A stretch of DNA of 64,000 bases, taken from Chlorobaculum limnaeum. GTDB lineage: Bacteria; Bacteroidota; Chlorobiia; Chlorobiales; Chlorobiaceae. Both the position numbers and the translations under genes were made by a program. Under the pieces are notes generated by a model. That model made no database searches. It saw only the letters and a program-made list of their open reading frames with translations, and was not told the origin of the DNA. Each line of letters starts with the position of its first letter. Positions within the stretch are counted from its first letter, which is position 1. This document shows, in pieces, positions 10,674-21,105 of the stretch. The stretch is taken from positions 1 to 64,000 of the forward strand of contig NZ_CP017305.1 in the NCBI RefSeq assembly GCF_001747405.1, written 5' to 3'.

Positions 10674-10798
10674 ATCGCTGCGTTGTCTTCTGGTGAAATG
10701 AAAAGCGTGAAACGGCCTGAGCCTCTACAGCTCCGGTTTTACGGAATTTAACAATCTTCGGGCAAGATGCCAGCGCTCGCGTTATCCTCCGGAAAAGT

Positions 10799-11806
10799 TC
10801 AGATGTTTTGCCTTGCTGGTCGCCGGACATCAGTCATCATCGATCCCGACACGAAGAAGAGAAGCGCGACAAAGATCGTCTCTCCGTGCATCGGCACCCG
10901 CTGGCCCGGCGCCATGATCCAGCGGGCGGATGCTGCCTCGGCGGCAATATTCGCGGCGACCTGGTCGTTCACCGGCGCGTCTGGTCGGCTGTAGTAAAAC
11001 TTGCCGTCCACCGTCTTGATGAGACCAGCGAGCAGATCGGGCCGGAACGAGGTCAACACGACCCTGCCCCGGGCATCGCGCTTCGGGCCGCCCGGCATGG
11101 GTATCTGCACTGGCTGGACTCCGCCCACGCCGATCACATGGAGATACACCCCCCGCTTCTTCATCGTCGCGGCAATATCGCCAAGATCGTACCCGTGATC
11201 CTCTCCATCGCTGCAAAGTACCAGCACCGTTTCGTTGCCCGACGCCCGCTCGCCAGAATCGGCTAGCCGTAGCGCCGAGTCGAACGCGCGGCGGTAATCG
11301 GTGCCCTGCGTCGTGATCAGGTCGGGGGTCGCCATATCGAGCAGGATTTCGAAATCCTCGTCGTCGCTCGTCAGCGGGCACTGCACGACGGGCGTTCCCG
11401 CAAACAGCAGCAGCACCTTTCGCCCCTCGCCGAGGCTTCGACTGATCTGGAGCAGCTCCGACTTCGCGCGCGTCAGCCGGTCGGGTGCGGTATCCCTCGC
11501 AAGCATGGAGTTGGAGATGTCGAGCATGAAAACCACATCGATTCCCTTCTGGCGCACCGGTTTCTGGCCGCGGCAGAGTTGCGGGCCAGCCATGGACACG
11601 ATCATCAGCGCGGCGGAGAGGAGCAGCATAAAGCGGCGCAGCACGAGTTTCCTGAAGCTCATGGCGGGCAGGATTCCGGAACTTCCGTCGGTGGCGTCGA
11701 TCTTTTTCCAGAGCGAAATTTTTCGCCGGACTCCGTAGAACACCAGAGCCGAGAGTGGAACGAGCACCCATAAAAGGATGAGATAGCCGGGCCTTGCGAA
11801 GCACAT
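10799..11806 (-). CDS. BatB-like VWA-domain membrane protein
   Basis: Inner-membrane protein with a von Willebrand factor A domain facing the cytoplasm or periplasm, of the BatA/BatB type found in Bacteroidetes/Chlorobi. Two hydrophobic segments (about residues 6-25 and 55-75) precede the VWA domain, which begins VVFMLDISNSM and so has the MIDAS DxSxS motif. A further hydrophobic stretch lies near the C-terminus. I set the start at ATG 11806 (MCFARPGYLILLW), two bases after the stop of the upstream gene and preceded by AGGAT; an upstream in-frame start at 11887 would overlap the neighbour by 79 bases and adds no conserved sequence. The role is unclear; Bat proteins are linked to stress tolerance and work with a MoxR ATPase, which is not in the window. 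Confidence 0.8.
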   Translation of the reverse strand: MCFARPGYLILLWVLVPLSALVFYGVRRKISLWKKIDATDGSSGILPAMSFRKLVLRRFMLLLSAALMIVSMAGPQLCRGQKPVRQKGIDVVFMLDISNSMLARDTAPDRLTRAKSELLQISRSLGEGRKVLLLFAGTPVVQCPLTSDDEDFEILLDMATPDLITTQGTDYRRAFDSALRLADSGERASGNETVLVLCSDGEDHGYDLGDIAATMKKRGVYLHVIGVGGVQPVQIPMPGGPKRDARGRVVLTSFRPDLLAGLIKTVDGKFYYSRPDAPVNDQVAANIAAEAASARWIMAPGQRVPMHGETIFVALLFFVSGSMMTDVRRPARQNI

Positions 11807-11808
11807 AG

Positions 11809-12807
11809 TTATGGGATCCTGATGAAACGGGTTGCCGATAGCGCCTGTTCGGCAAACAGCAGGAGCACCGCCGACATGAGCAGCCACGGATAGAGTTCCA
11901 TGGTTCGGCCCGGCATCCTGCCTTTCAGGCGTGATTTTTCGAGACGGTCGATGTCGCGGAAGCTCTTCATCAAGCCGAAAAGGTCACCGGCGCTGAACAT
12001 GCGTCCGCCGCTGATGCGGGCAACCGCTTCGAGCTCGTTGCGCCCTTTGCGGCTGGAATCCGTGTTCTTGACATTCTCGAACGCACGGGCCTCTTTGCCC
12101 GCGAATACCGTGTAGATTCTGACGCCATGGTTGGCTGCGAGCCTCGCTGCCGTTTCCGGCGAAACCTCTCCGGCGTTGTTTTCTCCATCGGTGATCAGCA
12201 CGAGTGCTTTTTCCTTTGACGGAGCGGCCTTGAGGCGGTTGGTCGCCGTCAGGATTGCCGTGCCGATCGCCGTGCCCGGTTCGTCGAAAAAGCCCGGTTT
12301 GAGCGTTTCGGCCAGCCGTTCGAGCACGTCGTGATCGATGGTCAGCGGGCAGCGAGTAAAGCTTCCGCCGCTGAAGACCACCAGCCCGATGCGGTCGGCT
12401 GGCCGGTTGTCGATGAAGCGCATCGCTGCGTCTCGCGCCCCTTCGAAGCGGCTTTTGCCGCTGAAATCGGGCGTGTTCATCGACTCCGATACATCGAGGG
12501 CGATCATGATGTCGATTCCGACCGTGTCGCGCGAGGAGGGCGGGAACGGTGCCTTGGGTCCGGAGAGCGCCAGCACGATAAGGACAAGCACCAGCCAGTG
12601 CAGCCATTCAGGGAATTTCGAGAAGAGCGAAAGTGCGGCAAACCCGGCGCTTCGCAGCGCCGATACCGATGGAAACAGCACGCCCGGCCGGTTTTTCCGC
12701 CAGAACATGCGGTACGTGATCGACCCGGCGACCGCCAGCGGCAGCAAGAGCAGCCACCACGGATTGTCAAACCGAATGCCGGTAAGTATGGTGAGCAAAG
12801 CATTCAT
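11809..12807 (-). CDS. BatA-like VWA-domain membrane protein
   Basis: 332-residue companion of the downstream VWA gene. Hydrophobic segments occur near residues 15-32 and 60-80, followed by the VWA domain starting DIMIALDVSESMN with a MIDAS DxSxS (DVSES) and the later threonine and aspartate region VLITDGENNAGE. A C-terminal membrane segment (LYPWLLMSAVLLLFAEQAL) closes the protein, the typical BatA layout. It is the promoter-proximal gene of the pair. The usual neighbours (moxR, the DUF58 gene, batC/D) are missing from this locus. Confidence 0.8.
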   Translation of the reverse strand: MNALLTILTGIRFDNPWWLLLLPLAVAGSITYRMFWRKNRPGVLFPSVSALRSAGFAALSLFSKFPEWLHWLVLVLIVLALSGPKAPFPPSSRDTVGIDIMIALDVSESMNTPDFSGKSRFEGARDAAMRFIDNRPADRIGLVVFSGGSFTRCPLTIDHDVLERLAETLKPGFFDEPGTAIGTAILTATNRLKAAPSKEKALVLITDGENNAGEVSPETAARLAANHGVRIYTVFAGKEARAFENVKNTDSSRKGRNELEAVARISGGRMFSAGDLFGLMKSFRDIDRLEKSRLKGRMPGRTMELYPWLLMSAVLLLFAEQALSATRFIRIP

Positions 12808-13005
12808 CTAATGTGCCGTCTTTTTCCAGAAGATGCAAAATCCCCCGCACATCCCCCACTATGCCGCCAAACGCAGCGCATCTCAAACCCTAAGCGCAGG
12901 CGTTCATGAAGCCGTGGAGTTCAAATTGTATCATCGAATACAAGCAACTTTCCGCGAGTCAGCAGCCTTCCGGCAGGCACATCAGCATAAACTCGAATTC
13001 CTCGA

Positions 13006-13064
13006 AATCCAGATCGCTATCGAAATCGACGTGCCGATGGAGGATTTCGATAGCGATCTGGATT
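13006..13064. repeat. 22-bp perfect inverted repeat
   Basis: Arms 13006-13027 and 13043-13064 are perfect complements around a 15-base loop. It lies 10 bases downstream of the emrB stop and about 200 bases upstream of the BatA-like gene. No T-run follows, so it is either a strong structural transcript end or a dispersed palindromic repeat. Confidence 0.75.
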
Positions 13065-13074
13065 GTTGGAGGAT

Positions 13075-14679
13075 TCAATGCGCCGACGACACATCCGCTT
13101 TCCCCTTCTTGTCCACCCGGATGAAGAGCAGGAGCGGCAGGCAGACGGCGAATACTATAGCGATCAGTTTGAAGGCGTCCATGTAGGCCAAGTGGTAGCT
13201 CTGGGTCGTCACGGTGTATTCCATCGCTTTCATCGCCATCTGGTGCGCGTCGACCGGGGCAGCTCCTGCTGAGCCGAAGGCCTGTTCGAGGCCGCCGATT
13301 CTCGATACGGCAGCCGGGTTGTAGGGCGTGATATGGGTGAGTAGTTCGCTCCGGTGGGCGGCTACGCGCTGGGCGACGTAGGTGTTGGTGATGGCGATGC
13401 CGAACGAGCCGCCGAGCTGGCGCACCATGTTGTTCAGGCCGGTCGCCTGGCCGATGTCCCTGCCGTGCAGGCCGGTTACGGCGAGCATGGTCACGGGGAT
13501 GAAGATGAAGCCAAGCGCGAGGCCCCTGAGCATCAGAATCCAGAAAAAGTTCGTCGCGCCGGACTGCATGGTCTGCATACCGAGTTCCCAGCAGAACCAG
13601 AAGAAGGCGATCATGCCCACCGCCATCAGGGCTTTCGGTGAGGCACCTTTCTGCAGGGCGATGCCGAGCGGCATCGAAATGACGCCCGTGAGCATGGCGC
13701 TGGGAAAGAGCACGAGGCCGGTCAGGAGCGCCGTGAAACCGAGCAGGCGCTGCACGAAGACCGGAAAGACGAAGAGCGAACCGTACAGCCCGTAACCGAC
13801 GATGAAGGTCAGCACGGCGGCGATGGCCAGGTTCTTGCTCCGGCCCAGCACGGAGAGATCGACCGCCGGATGCTCCGTGTGCAGCTCGTGCCACACGAAA
13901 GCGACGAGCGAAACGACGGCGATGATCGTGAACCAGGTGATGTAGGGGGTCTCAAACCAGTCTTTCGACTCACCGCGTTCGAGAATGAACTGGAGCGAGC
14001 CGATGCCGACCGAGAGCAGGCCGATGCCTGCCCAGTCGATCTTTTCGACCGTATGCGTCACCCTCGGCTCTTTGACGTAGGTGAGCGCAGCCCACGCGGC
14101 GAGCAGGCCGACCGGAATGTTCACGAAAAAGCACCACTCCCAGGAGAAGTAGTCCACCAGCCAGCCGCCGAGCAGCGGGCCGATGGTCGGGCCGAGCACG
14201 AGGCCCATCGAAAAGATGCCGGTGGCCGCGCCGCGCTCTTCGGGCTTGAAGGTTTCGTACAGGATCGCCTGCGAGGTTGGCAGGAGCGCGCCGCCGCCGA
14301 TGCCCTGAATGAAGCGGAAGAGCACCAGCGTCCAGATGTTCGTGGCCATGCCGCAGAGCAGCGAGGCGGCGGTGAAGAGCAGGATCGAGCCGATGAAATA
14401 GTTTCGTCGCCCGAAAAGGTTGCCGAGAAATCCCGACAGCGGGATGACGATAACGTTAGCGATGGCGTAACTCGTCACCACCCACGAAACATCCTCGATG
14501 CTCGCGCCGAGGTTGCCGCTGATGTGGTTGATGGCGACATTGACGATGGTAGTGTCGATCAGTTCGAGCATCGCGGCCACAATGACCGTGATGGTGATGA
14601 TCCACTTCCTGATCCCGGTTTCGTAATGGTGCTCCGTTGCTTGAGCGCCCGGAACGGCTGTTGCGATAGTTTCAGACAT
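13075..14679 (-). CDS. emrB: EmrB/QacA-type multidrug MFS transporter (DHA2, 14 TM)
   Basis: Inner-membrane proton-driven drug exporter of the 14-helix DHA2 family. The 534-residue product shows the DHA2 motif LELIDTTIVNVAINHI in helix 1, WVVTSYAIANVIVIPLSG, motif A-like GNLFGRRNYF, and motif C region GLVLGPTIGPLLGGW. I set the start at ATG 14679, preceded by a CGGAG ribosome site; a TTG at 14706 is possible but less likely. It is the last gene of tolC-usp-emrA-emrB and supplies the inner-membrane pump of a tripartite efflux system. Substrate unknown. Confidence 0.93.
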   Translation of the reverse strand: MSETIATAVPGAQATEHHYETGIRKWIITITVIVAAMLELIDTTIVNVAINHISGNLGASIEDVSWVVTSYAIANVIVIPLSGFLGNLFGRRNYFIGSILLFTAASLLCGMATNIWTLVLFRFIQGIGGGALLPTSQAILYETFKPEERGAATGIFSMGLVLGPTIGPLLGGWLVDYFSWEWCFFVNIPVGLLAAWAALTYVKEPRVTHTVEKIDWAGIGLLSVGIGSLQFILERGESKDWFETPYITWFTIIAVVSLVAFVWHELHTEHPAVDLSVLGRSKNLAIAAVLTFIVGYGLYGSLFVFPVFVQRLLGFTALLTGLVLFPSAMLTGVISMPLGIALQKGASPKALMAVGMIAFFWFCWELGMQTMQSGATNFFWILMLRGLALGFIFIPVTMLAVTGLHGRDIGQATGLNNMVRQLGGSFGIAITNTYVAQRVAAHRSELLTHITPYNPAAVSRIGGLEQAFGSAGAAPVDAHQMAMKAMEYTVTTQSYHLAYMDAFKLIAIVFAVCLPLLLFIRVDKKGKADVSSAH

Positions 14680-14743
14680 TGATACTCCGGCGACAAAGCG
14701 TCGCAACTATGGTCAATAAAAGATGTTGCCGTGCTATCCTTGT

Positions 14744-14865
14744 CTGTCATTCTGAGCAACGCGAAGAATCCAGTGCTCTTGAACATCGCCATAATGCCCT
14801 ACTGAGCAATGACCTGCAAGGTTCGCTGGATTCTTCACCCGACTTCGTCGGCCTCAGAATGACAG
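14744..14865. repeat. Dispersed palindromic repeat (about 122 bp) between emrA and emrB
   Basis: Outer arms CTGTCATTCTGAG (14744-14756) and CTCAGAATGACAG (14853-14865) are perfect complements, and inner arms GAAGAATCCAG and CTGGATTCTTC also pair. The sequence resembles a MITE- or REP-like palindrome common in genomes of this and related groups. It splits the otherwise compact efflux operon. Confidence 0.75.
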
Positions 14866-14922
14866 GAAAAAATCAGATGCAGCTTGTGTGATTACCTTTT
14901 ACAGGTTTTTAAAACACCCCAA

Positions 14923-15915
14923 TCACTTCACCTTCACTTCGACGATGACGTTCATTCCGGCGGCGAGCGGCAGCTCGGGCTTTTTGTCGAAGACGATCTT
15001 GACCGGTACGCGCTGCGTCACCTTCACGAAGTTGCCGCTGGCGTTATCGGGCGGGAGCAGGGTGAACTGCGCACCCGTTCCGGCGGAGATTGAATCGACA
15101 TGGCCATCGATCTCCTTGCCGGGGAAGGCATCGACCCTGACGATCACCTTCTGGCCGGGGCGCATGTGTTCGAGCTGCGTCTCCTTGAAATTGGCCACGA
15201 CCCACAAGTCGCCGCTGCCGACGATGGCGATGAGCTGCTGGCCGGGAGCTACTTGCTGGCCGGGCTGGACACTCTTTTTTGAAATCTTGCCGTCAGCCGG
15301 AGCGGTAATGGTCGCCCATGAAAGCTGGAGTTCGGCGTTTTTCAGCTCGGCCTCGGCAAGTTTTGCCTGGGCGAGCGCGGCTTTGTAGTTGTCGCCCGCT
15401 GCGGCGTGCTGCGCGGACGAGGCGGTCGCGCCAGCCGTGGCGGCGTCGAGCTCCGCGCGAGAAATCACATCCTGCTGCTGGAGGTTCCGGCTGCGGCGAA
15501 GATCTGCGCCGAGCTTTCTCTGCGTAGCGCCTGCTGCCACGATCTCCGCCTGAGCTGCCGATACTGCGGCCCGCGCTCTCAGGAGCTGCGCCTCGGCCAT
15601 GTCGCGCCGGATCTGGTAGTCCGAAGTATCGATGCGGACGAGTATGTCGCCCTTTTTGACCGTCTGGTTGTCTTCGGCGAGCACCTCGACAACCTTGCCC
15701 GGCACGCGCGGAATGACCGGATAGATGTTGCCGGTGATCTGCGCATTGTCAGTCTCGACGTAACTGAAAGAGCGGATGAGCCTCATGCCGCCCCAGACAA
15801 CGCCGACGCCAAGCAGGACGCCGAATATCGCCATGCGTATCCACGAACGTTCCTTTTGAGGTTTGCCTGCTCCCTTGGGCTGTGATTCAGTGTTGGATTG
15901 CTGCGTTTCTGCCAT
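14923..15915 (-). CDS. emrA: HlyD/EmrA-family membrane fusion protein
   Basis: Periplasmic adaptor that joins the inner-membrane pump EmrB to the outer-membrane TolC channel. The 330-residue product has a cytoplasmic tail of about 25 residues, one transmembrane helix (about residues 26-48), a lipoyl/barrel-sandwich half-motif (VIPRVPGKVVEVLAEDNQTVKKGD), a long alpha-helical hairpin rich in Ala/Gln (about 105-200), the second half-motif (ITAPADGKISKKSVQPGQQV) and a beta-barrel end. It lies between usp and emrB on the same strand, separated from emrB by a palindromic repeat. Confidence 0.93.
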   Translation of the reverse strand: MAETQQSNTESQPKGAGKPQKERSWIRMAIFGVLLGVGVVWGGMRLIRSFSYVETDNAQITGNIYPVIPRVPGKVVEVLAEDNQTVKKGDILVRIDTSDYQIRRDMAEAQLLRARAAVSAAQAEIVAAGATQRKLGADLRRSRNLQQQDVISRAELDAATAGATASSAQHAAAGDNYKAALAQAKLAEAELKNAELQLSWATITAPADGKISKKSVQPGQQVAPGQQLIAIVGSGDLWVVANFKETQLEHMRPGQKVIVRVDAFPGKEIDGHVDSISAGTGAQFTLLPPDNASGNFVKVTQRVPVKIVFDKKPELPLAAGMNVIVEVKVK

Positions 15916-15938
15916 GGATGTAAATCTGTCGTTGGTGT

Positions 15939-16409
15939 TTACAGGATTGCTTCTTTCTGTTTCCGGTGAACCGCTTCCGCTTCATCGACGAGTTCCGGCG
16001 AGCGGAGCACCAGCACCGGGCACGGCGCGTGGCGCATGACCGATTCGGCAGTGCCGCCAACCAGCAGTCGTCGTAAATCGCTCGCGCCGTGCGAGCCGAG
16101 CACGATCATATCGGCGCCGGTTTTCGACGCATAGTCGATGATGGTCGCGGCGGGCGAGCCGTACTCCACGGCGAAGCGCACCCGGCAGCCGTAGGACGAG
16201 AGGAGGTCGGAATATCTTGAAAATTGGTGGAGGTGCTCCCTGAGCAGCGTACCCCGGTCGCCGGAACCGACGTTGCCGACATGCAGCACGATCAGCTCGG
16301 CATCGCCCGAACAGTGCTCGGCGGCATGAAACAGCGCCCTCTCGGACGAAGGCGAGAAATCAACCGGGCAGAGCATGATTCTCGATGGTTTTGCATGGGT
16401 TATCGTCAT
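15939..16409 (-). CDS. Universal stress protein (UspA family)
   Basis: Single-domain cytoplasmic Usp of about 156 residues. The ATP-binding loop is visible as GSHGASDLRRLLVGGTAESV, followed by CPVLVLR, the typical end of the Usp fold; the N-terminal strand is MLCPVDFSPSSERAL. I prefer ATG 16409, which has GGAG eight bases upstream; a GTG at 16418 is also in frame. It is embedded in an efflux operon between tolC and emrA, which suggests that the stress protein is co-induced with drug export. Confidence 0.9.
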   Translation of the reverse strand: MTITHAKPSRIMLCPVDFSPSSERALFHAAEHCSGDAELIVLHVGNVGSGDRGTLLREHLHQFSRYSDLLSSYGCRVRFAVEYGSPAATIIDYASKTGADMIVLGSHGASDLRRLLVGGTAESVMRHAPCPVLVLRSPELVDEAEAVHRKQKEAIL

Positions 16410-16423
16410 GATCGTCACTCCGT

Positions 16424-17755
16424 TTATCGCTCGATCAGATCGCCAGAGGCGCGTCTGACCGAATAAGCGTTCATTACATATTCATATCGCGACTGCAAGT
16501 GCGCCAGCTCCGCTTCGGCCAGAGCCGCTTCGGCGTCGAGCAGGTCGAGCGTGGTGGCCAGGCCGTTGTCGTAGCGGATTCGCGCGTGTTTGGCCGCGAG
16601 GTCAGCCTGCGAAACCTGAAGGCGGGTGGAGTCGATCTTCTCGCGGCTGTTTTGCAGGTCGTTGACCGATTGCTGCACCTCGGCGCGGGTCATCTGCTCG
16701 GCGTCGAGCCGCTGCTGCTCGGCGGAGCGCTTCATCGCGGCGGCCTCCCGGAGCGAGGCGCTTTTGCGGAATCCGTCGAAGATCGGCACCTGAAGCTCCA
16801 CGCCCGCCGCGACGTTGGTGCGCATTTTGTCGATGTCGGGCACATAACCGTTCTTCGTGCCCCACGAGGCGCTGCCCACGATTTTCGGCAGGAACTCCCT
16901 CGTGGCGAGCGATTTTTTGTGCGACGCCGCCTTGAGGTTCTCGCGGGCGAGCATCATTTCCGGGCGATGGTCGAGCGCCGAGGCGGCGAGCTTGTCCGCA
17001 TCCATGCTGGCCGGCGTGATGTCGAACGAGCCGCTCAGGTTCAGCGGGGCGTGCTCGTCGAGGCCGCAGAGACGGCGCAGCGTAATCTCCTGATTGCGGA
17101 GCCGGGTCTGGTAGTCGATCTTGCGGTTGCCTGCCGAGGCGAGCCGAACCTGGGTCGTCAAAAGGTCGAAGCGGGTGGCCGCCCCCTCAGCATAACGCTT
17201 CTGCATGTTGTCGAGATTGGTTCGCAGCGCCATGACCTCCTTCTCCTGAACCCTGACCGCCTCCCGCAAAAAGAGCACGGAGTAGAAGGTCTGGACGGTG
17301 GCCAGCGAAAGGTCGCGCAACGTGATGTCTTGCCGGATGGTCGCCGAGTTCCGTCCCGCCTTGGCGAGATTGACGGTGCTTGCGGTGCGTCCGAAATCGT
17401 AGATCATCATCTCGGCGGTGATGCGCGCGTCGTAGTTGTCGTTCGGCATGAACTTCATAGCCGCGCCGTCAAAAGAGATCTCGGAGACCGGATCGATGTA
17501 GTGGTAGCCCGCCTTGCCGGAGATTCGCGGGAACCAGGCGCTGCGGCTTTCGGTGACTCTGGCGTCGGCGGCCGTGACCTCCTCCGAGGCTTGCCGCGCT
17601 TTCGGATTGTGCTCGCGGGTCATACGCAGCGCCTCGTCGAGTGTCAGCGGCGCGGAGCCGGTTTCAGCCGCCAGCAGAGGCTCGTTCGCCGAAAACGAAA
17701 GGGCGACGAGAAGCAAGGCGGCGATGGTGTTTCTTTTCTTCATGGTTTGCTGCAT
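16424..17755 (-). CDS. TolC-type outer-membrane efflux protein
   Basis: Outer-membrane channel-tunnel subunit of a tripartite exporter. The 443-residue precursor has an N-terminal signal peptide (MKKRNTIAALLLVALSFSA...) and two long amphipathic Ala/Gln-rich helical repeats typical of the OEP family, with the repeat starts LTLDEALRMTREHNPKARQA and HRPEMMLARENLKAA. It is the first gene of the tolC-usp-emrA-emrB operon. A sigma-54-type promoter lies just upstream (17779-17794) and a sigma-54 activator gene is divergent. ATG 17755 is the assumed start; an ATG four codons in (17743) is possible. Confidence 0.93.
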   Translation of the reverse strand: MQQTMKKRNTIAALLLVALSFSANEPLLAAETGSAPLTLDEALRMTREHNPKARQASEEVTAADARVTESRSAWFPRISGKAGYHYIDPVSEISFDGAAMKFMPNDNYDARITAEMMIYDFGRTASTVNLAKAGRNSATIRQDITLRDLSLATVQTFYSVLFLREAVRVQEKEVMALRTNLDNMQKRYAEGAATRFDLLTTQVRLASAGNRKIDYQTRLRNQEITLRRLCGLDEHAPLNLSGSFDITPASMDADKLAASALDHRPEMMLARENLKAASHKKSLATREFLPKIVGSASWGTKNGYVPDIDKMRTNVAAGVELQVPIFDGFRKSASLREAAAMKRSAEQQRLDAEQMTRAEVQQSVNDLQNSREKIDSTRLQVSQADLAAKHARIRYDNGLATTLDLLDAEAALAEAELAHLQSRYEYVMNAYSVRRASGDLIER

Positions 17756-17778
17756 TGTTGGATCGATAGCATATCACG

Positions 17779-17794
17779 AACAATTTCCATGCCA
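17779..17794 (-). promoter_or_regulatory. Candidate sigma-54 promoter of the efflux operon
   Basis: On the minus strand this reads TGGCATGGAAATTGTT. Against the sigma-54 consensus TGGCAC-N5-TTGCW it keeps the -24 GG and exact spacing, with C-to-T changes in the last base of the -24 box and in the -12 GC. Transcription would begin about 14 bases before the tolC start. The divergent gene encodes a sigma-54-dependent activator, which makes the match more credible. Confidence 0.6.
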
Positions 17795-17877
17795 CAATTT
17801 CGATATGAAGGCAACGTCTCGTAAGTTCCTTTATTGATACGACTTGTGTGCGGCGGCGCCCGTTTCGCCATTTTGAG

Positions 17878-17920
17878 ATATTCTGAAAATTTCGGAATAT
17901 TCCACTAACAGCGTTCCGAA
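17878..17920. promoter_or_regulatory. Candidate activator-binding dyad upstream of the efflux promoter
   Basis: ATATTCTGAAA and TTTCGGAATAT (17878-17900) form an imperfect dyad, and a further TTCCGAA half-site lies at 17914-17920. The cluster is about 85-125 bases upstream of the -24 element, a normal distance for an enhancer of a sigma-54 activator, and overlaps the leader of the activator gene itself. Confidence 0.4.
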
Positions 17921-17938
17921 AAAATCAGAAATCCGGCC

Positions 17939-20047
<2,109 letters not shown>

Positions 20048-20164
20048 GGGGGGATTTTGTTTACATTTCTCTTTGAGAGTCATGGATCGCCATGGCTGAC
20101 GTTGTTCCTGTTTCATTGGTTCTCCAGTTCTCTGCCAGATTCAATTTTTTAAACACGAAACATC

Positions 20165-20977
20165 ATGAACACCATTACCCGTCGATTGCTCGCTGTCGTG
20201 CTGGTACCGGGTCTGTTTCTTTCGGCATGTGGCAAGAAAGAGTCTGTTGCACCCGGTTCTGCCAGCGTCGAACAGTCTGCGCCTGCCATTGCCGGGCCGT
20301 TCACCGGCGTGCTCACCATGAAAACCACCATGCCGAATGCGGGTTCGAGCGACATGAAACTCTACATCGGCCCGAAAGGGATGCGCGCCGAAAGCAAGGC
20401 CAGCTTCGGCGACCAGAAAAAAGAGGTGTCGATGACCGTGCTGTCGCTCGCGGACAAGCCCGACACGATTTACATGATCAACGGTGATACCGGCGACTGC
20501 ATGGCGCTGGATGTATCGAAAGTCAAAGAGAAGGGCACCGCCGATCCCTACGAGAATGCGAAAATCGAGAATCTCGGCAAGGAACGGGTCAACGGTTTCG
20601 ACTGCAACCATGTCCGGATCTCCTGGCCCGACAGGGAGAGCGTTATCGATCTCTGGGTGAGCAAAGATTTGCTCGACTACTTCGCCTATGCCCGGTTGCA
20701 AGCCTCAAAGGATGACGAAAATCAGCGACTGGCTGAAAAACTCAGGGCGGCCGGTCTCGACGGCTTCCCGGTCAAAACGCAGCTCTCTCCGCAAGGCGTC
20801 GTGACCGAGCTGGTCAAAGCCGAGCGAATCATTCCGGATGCTTCCCTTTTCGAGGTTCCGGCCAACTGCGCCAAAATGGAGATTCCCGCTGTGCCCGATG
20901 CGCCTCAGAGTATGTCCAGAGAAAAGTTGAAAGAGATGCAGGACTGGGCCCGCAAGATGCAGCAGCAACAGGAGTGA
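20165..20977 (+). CDS. Lipoprotein, DUF4412-like
   Basis: 270-residue predicted lipoprotein. The signal peptide MNTITRRLLAVVLVPGLF ends in a lipobox LSAC, placing the lipidated cysteine at residue 20. The mature part has the pattern of DUF4412-type proteins: FTGVLTMKTTMPN, a MKLYIGPKGMRAES strand, YMINGDTGDCMALD and DLWVSKDLLDYF. These proteins have a LolA/LppX-like beta fold, but no function is established. The C-terminal 40 residues are helical and rich in Met and Gln. It is a single gene, with a hairpin and the mrp operon downstream. Confidence 0.75.
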   Translation: MNTITRRLLAVVLVPGLFLSACGKKESVAPGSASVEQSAPAIAGPFTGVLTMKTTMPNAGSSDMKLYIGPKGMRAESKASFGDQKKEVSMTVLSLADKPDTIYMINGDTGDCMALDVSKVKEKGTADPYENAKIENLGKERVNGFDCNHVRISWPDRESVIDLWVSKDLLDYFAYARLQASKDDENQRLAEKLRAAGLDGFPVKTQLSPQGVVTELVKAERIIPDASLFEVPANCAKMEIPAVPDAPQSMSREKLKEMQDWARKMQQQQE

Positions 20978-21059
20978 CGGGCGGGGGGAACCTCTTGCGC
21001 TCGCCCGGGGTTCCTCAAACCAGAACGCAAACCAGATGCGTTACTCGTATTGTAAAAGC

Positions 21060-21083
21060 CGAAGGCCTGTAACAGGGCCTTCG
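21060..21083 (+). promoter_or_regulatory. Hairpin just upstream of the mrpA ribosome site
   Basis: CGAAGGCC (21060-21067) and GGCCTTCG (21076-21083) are perfect complements with an eight-base loop, ending ten bases before the AAGGAG at 21093-21098 that serves the mrpA TTG start. It may be the terminator of the lipoprotein transcript or a leader hairpin affecting mrp expression. No T-run is present. Confidence 0.5.
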
Positions 21084-21105
21084 ACAGTTTATAAGGAGTC
21101 AGCCT

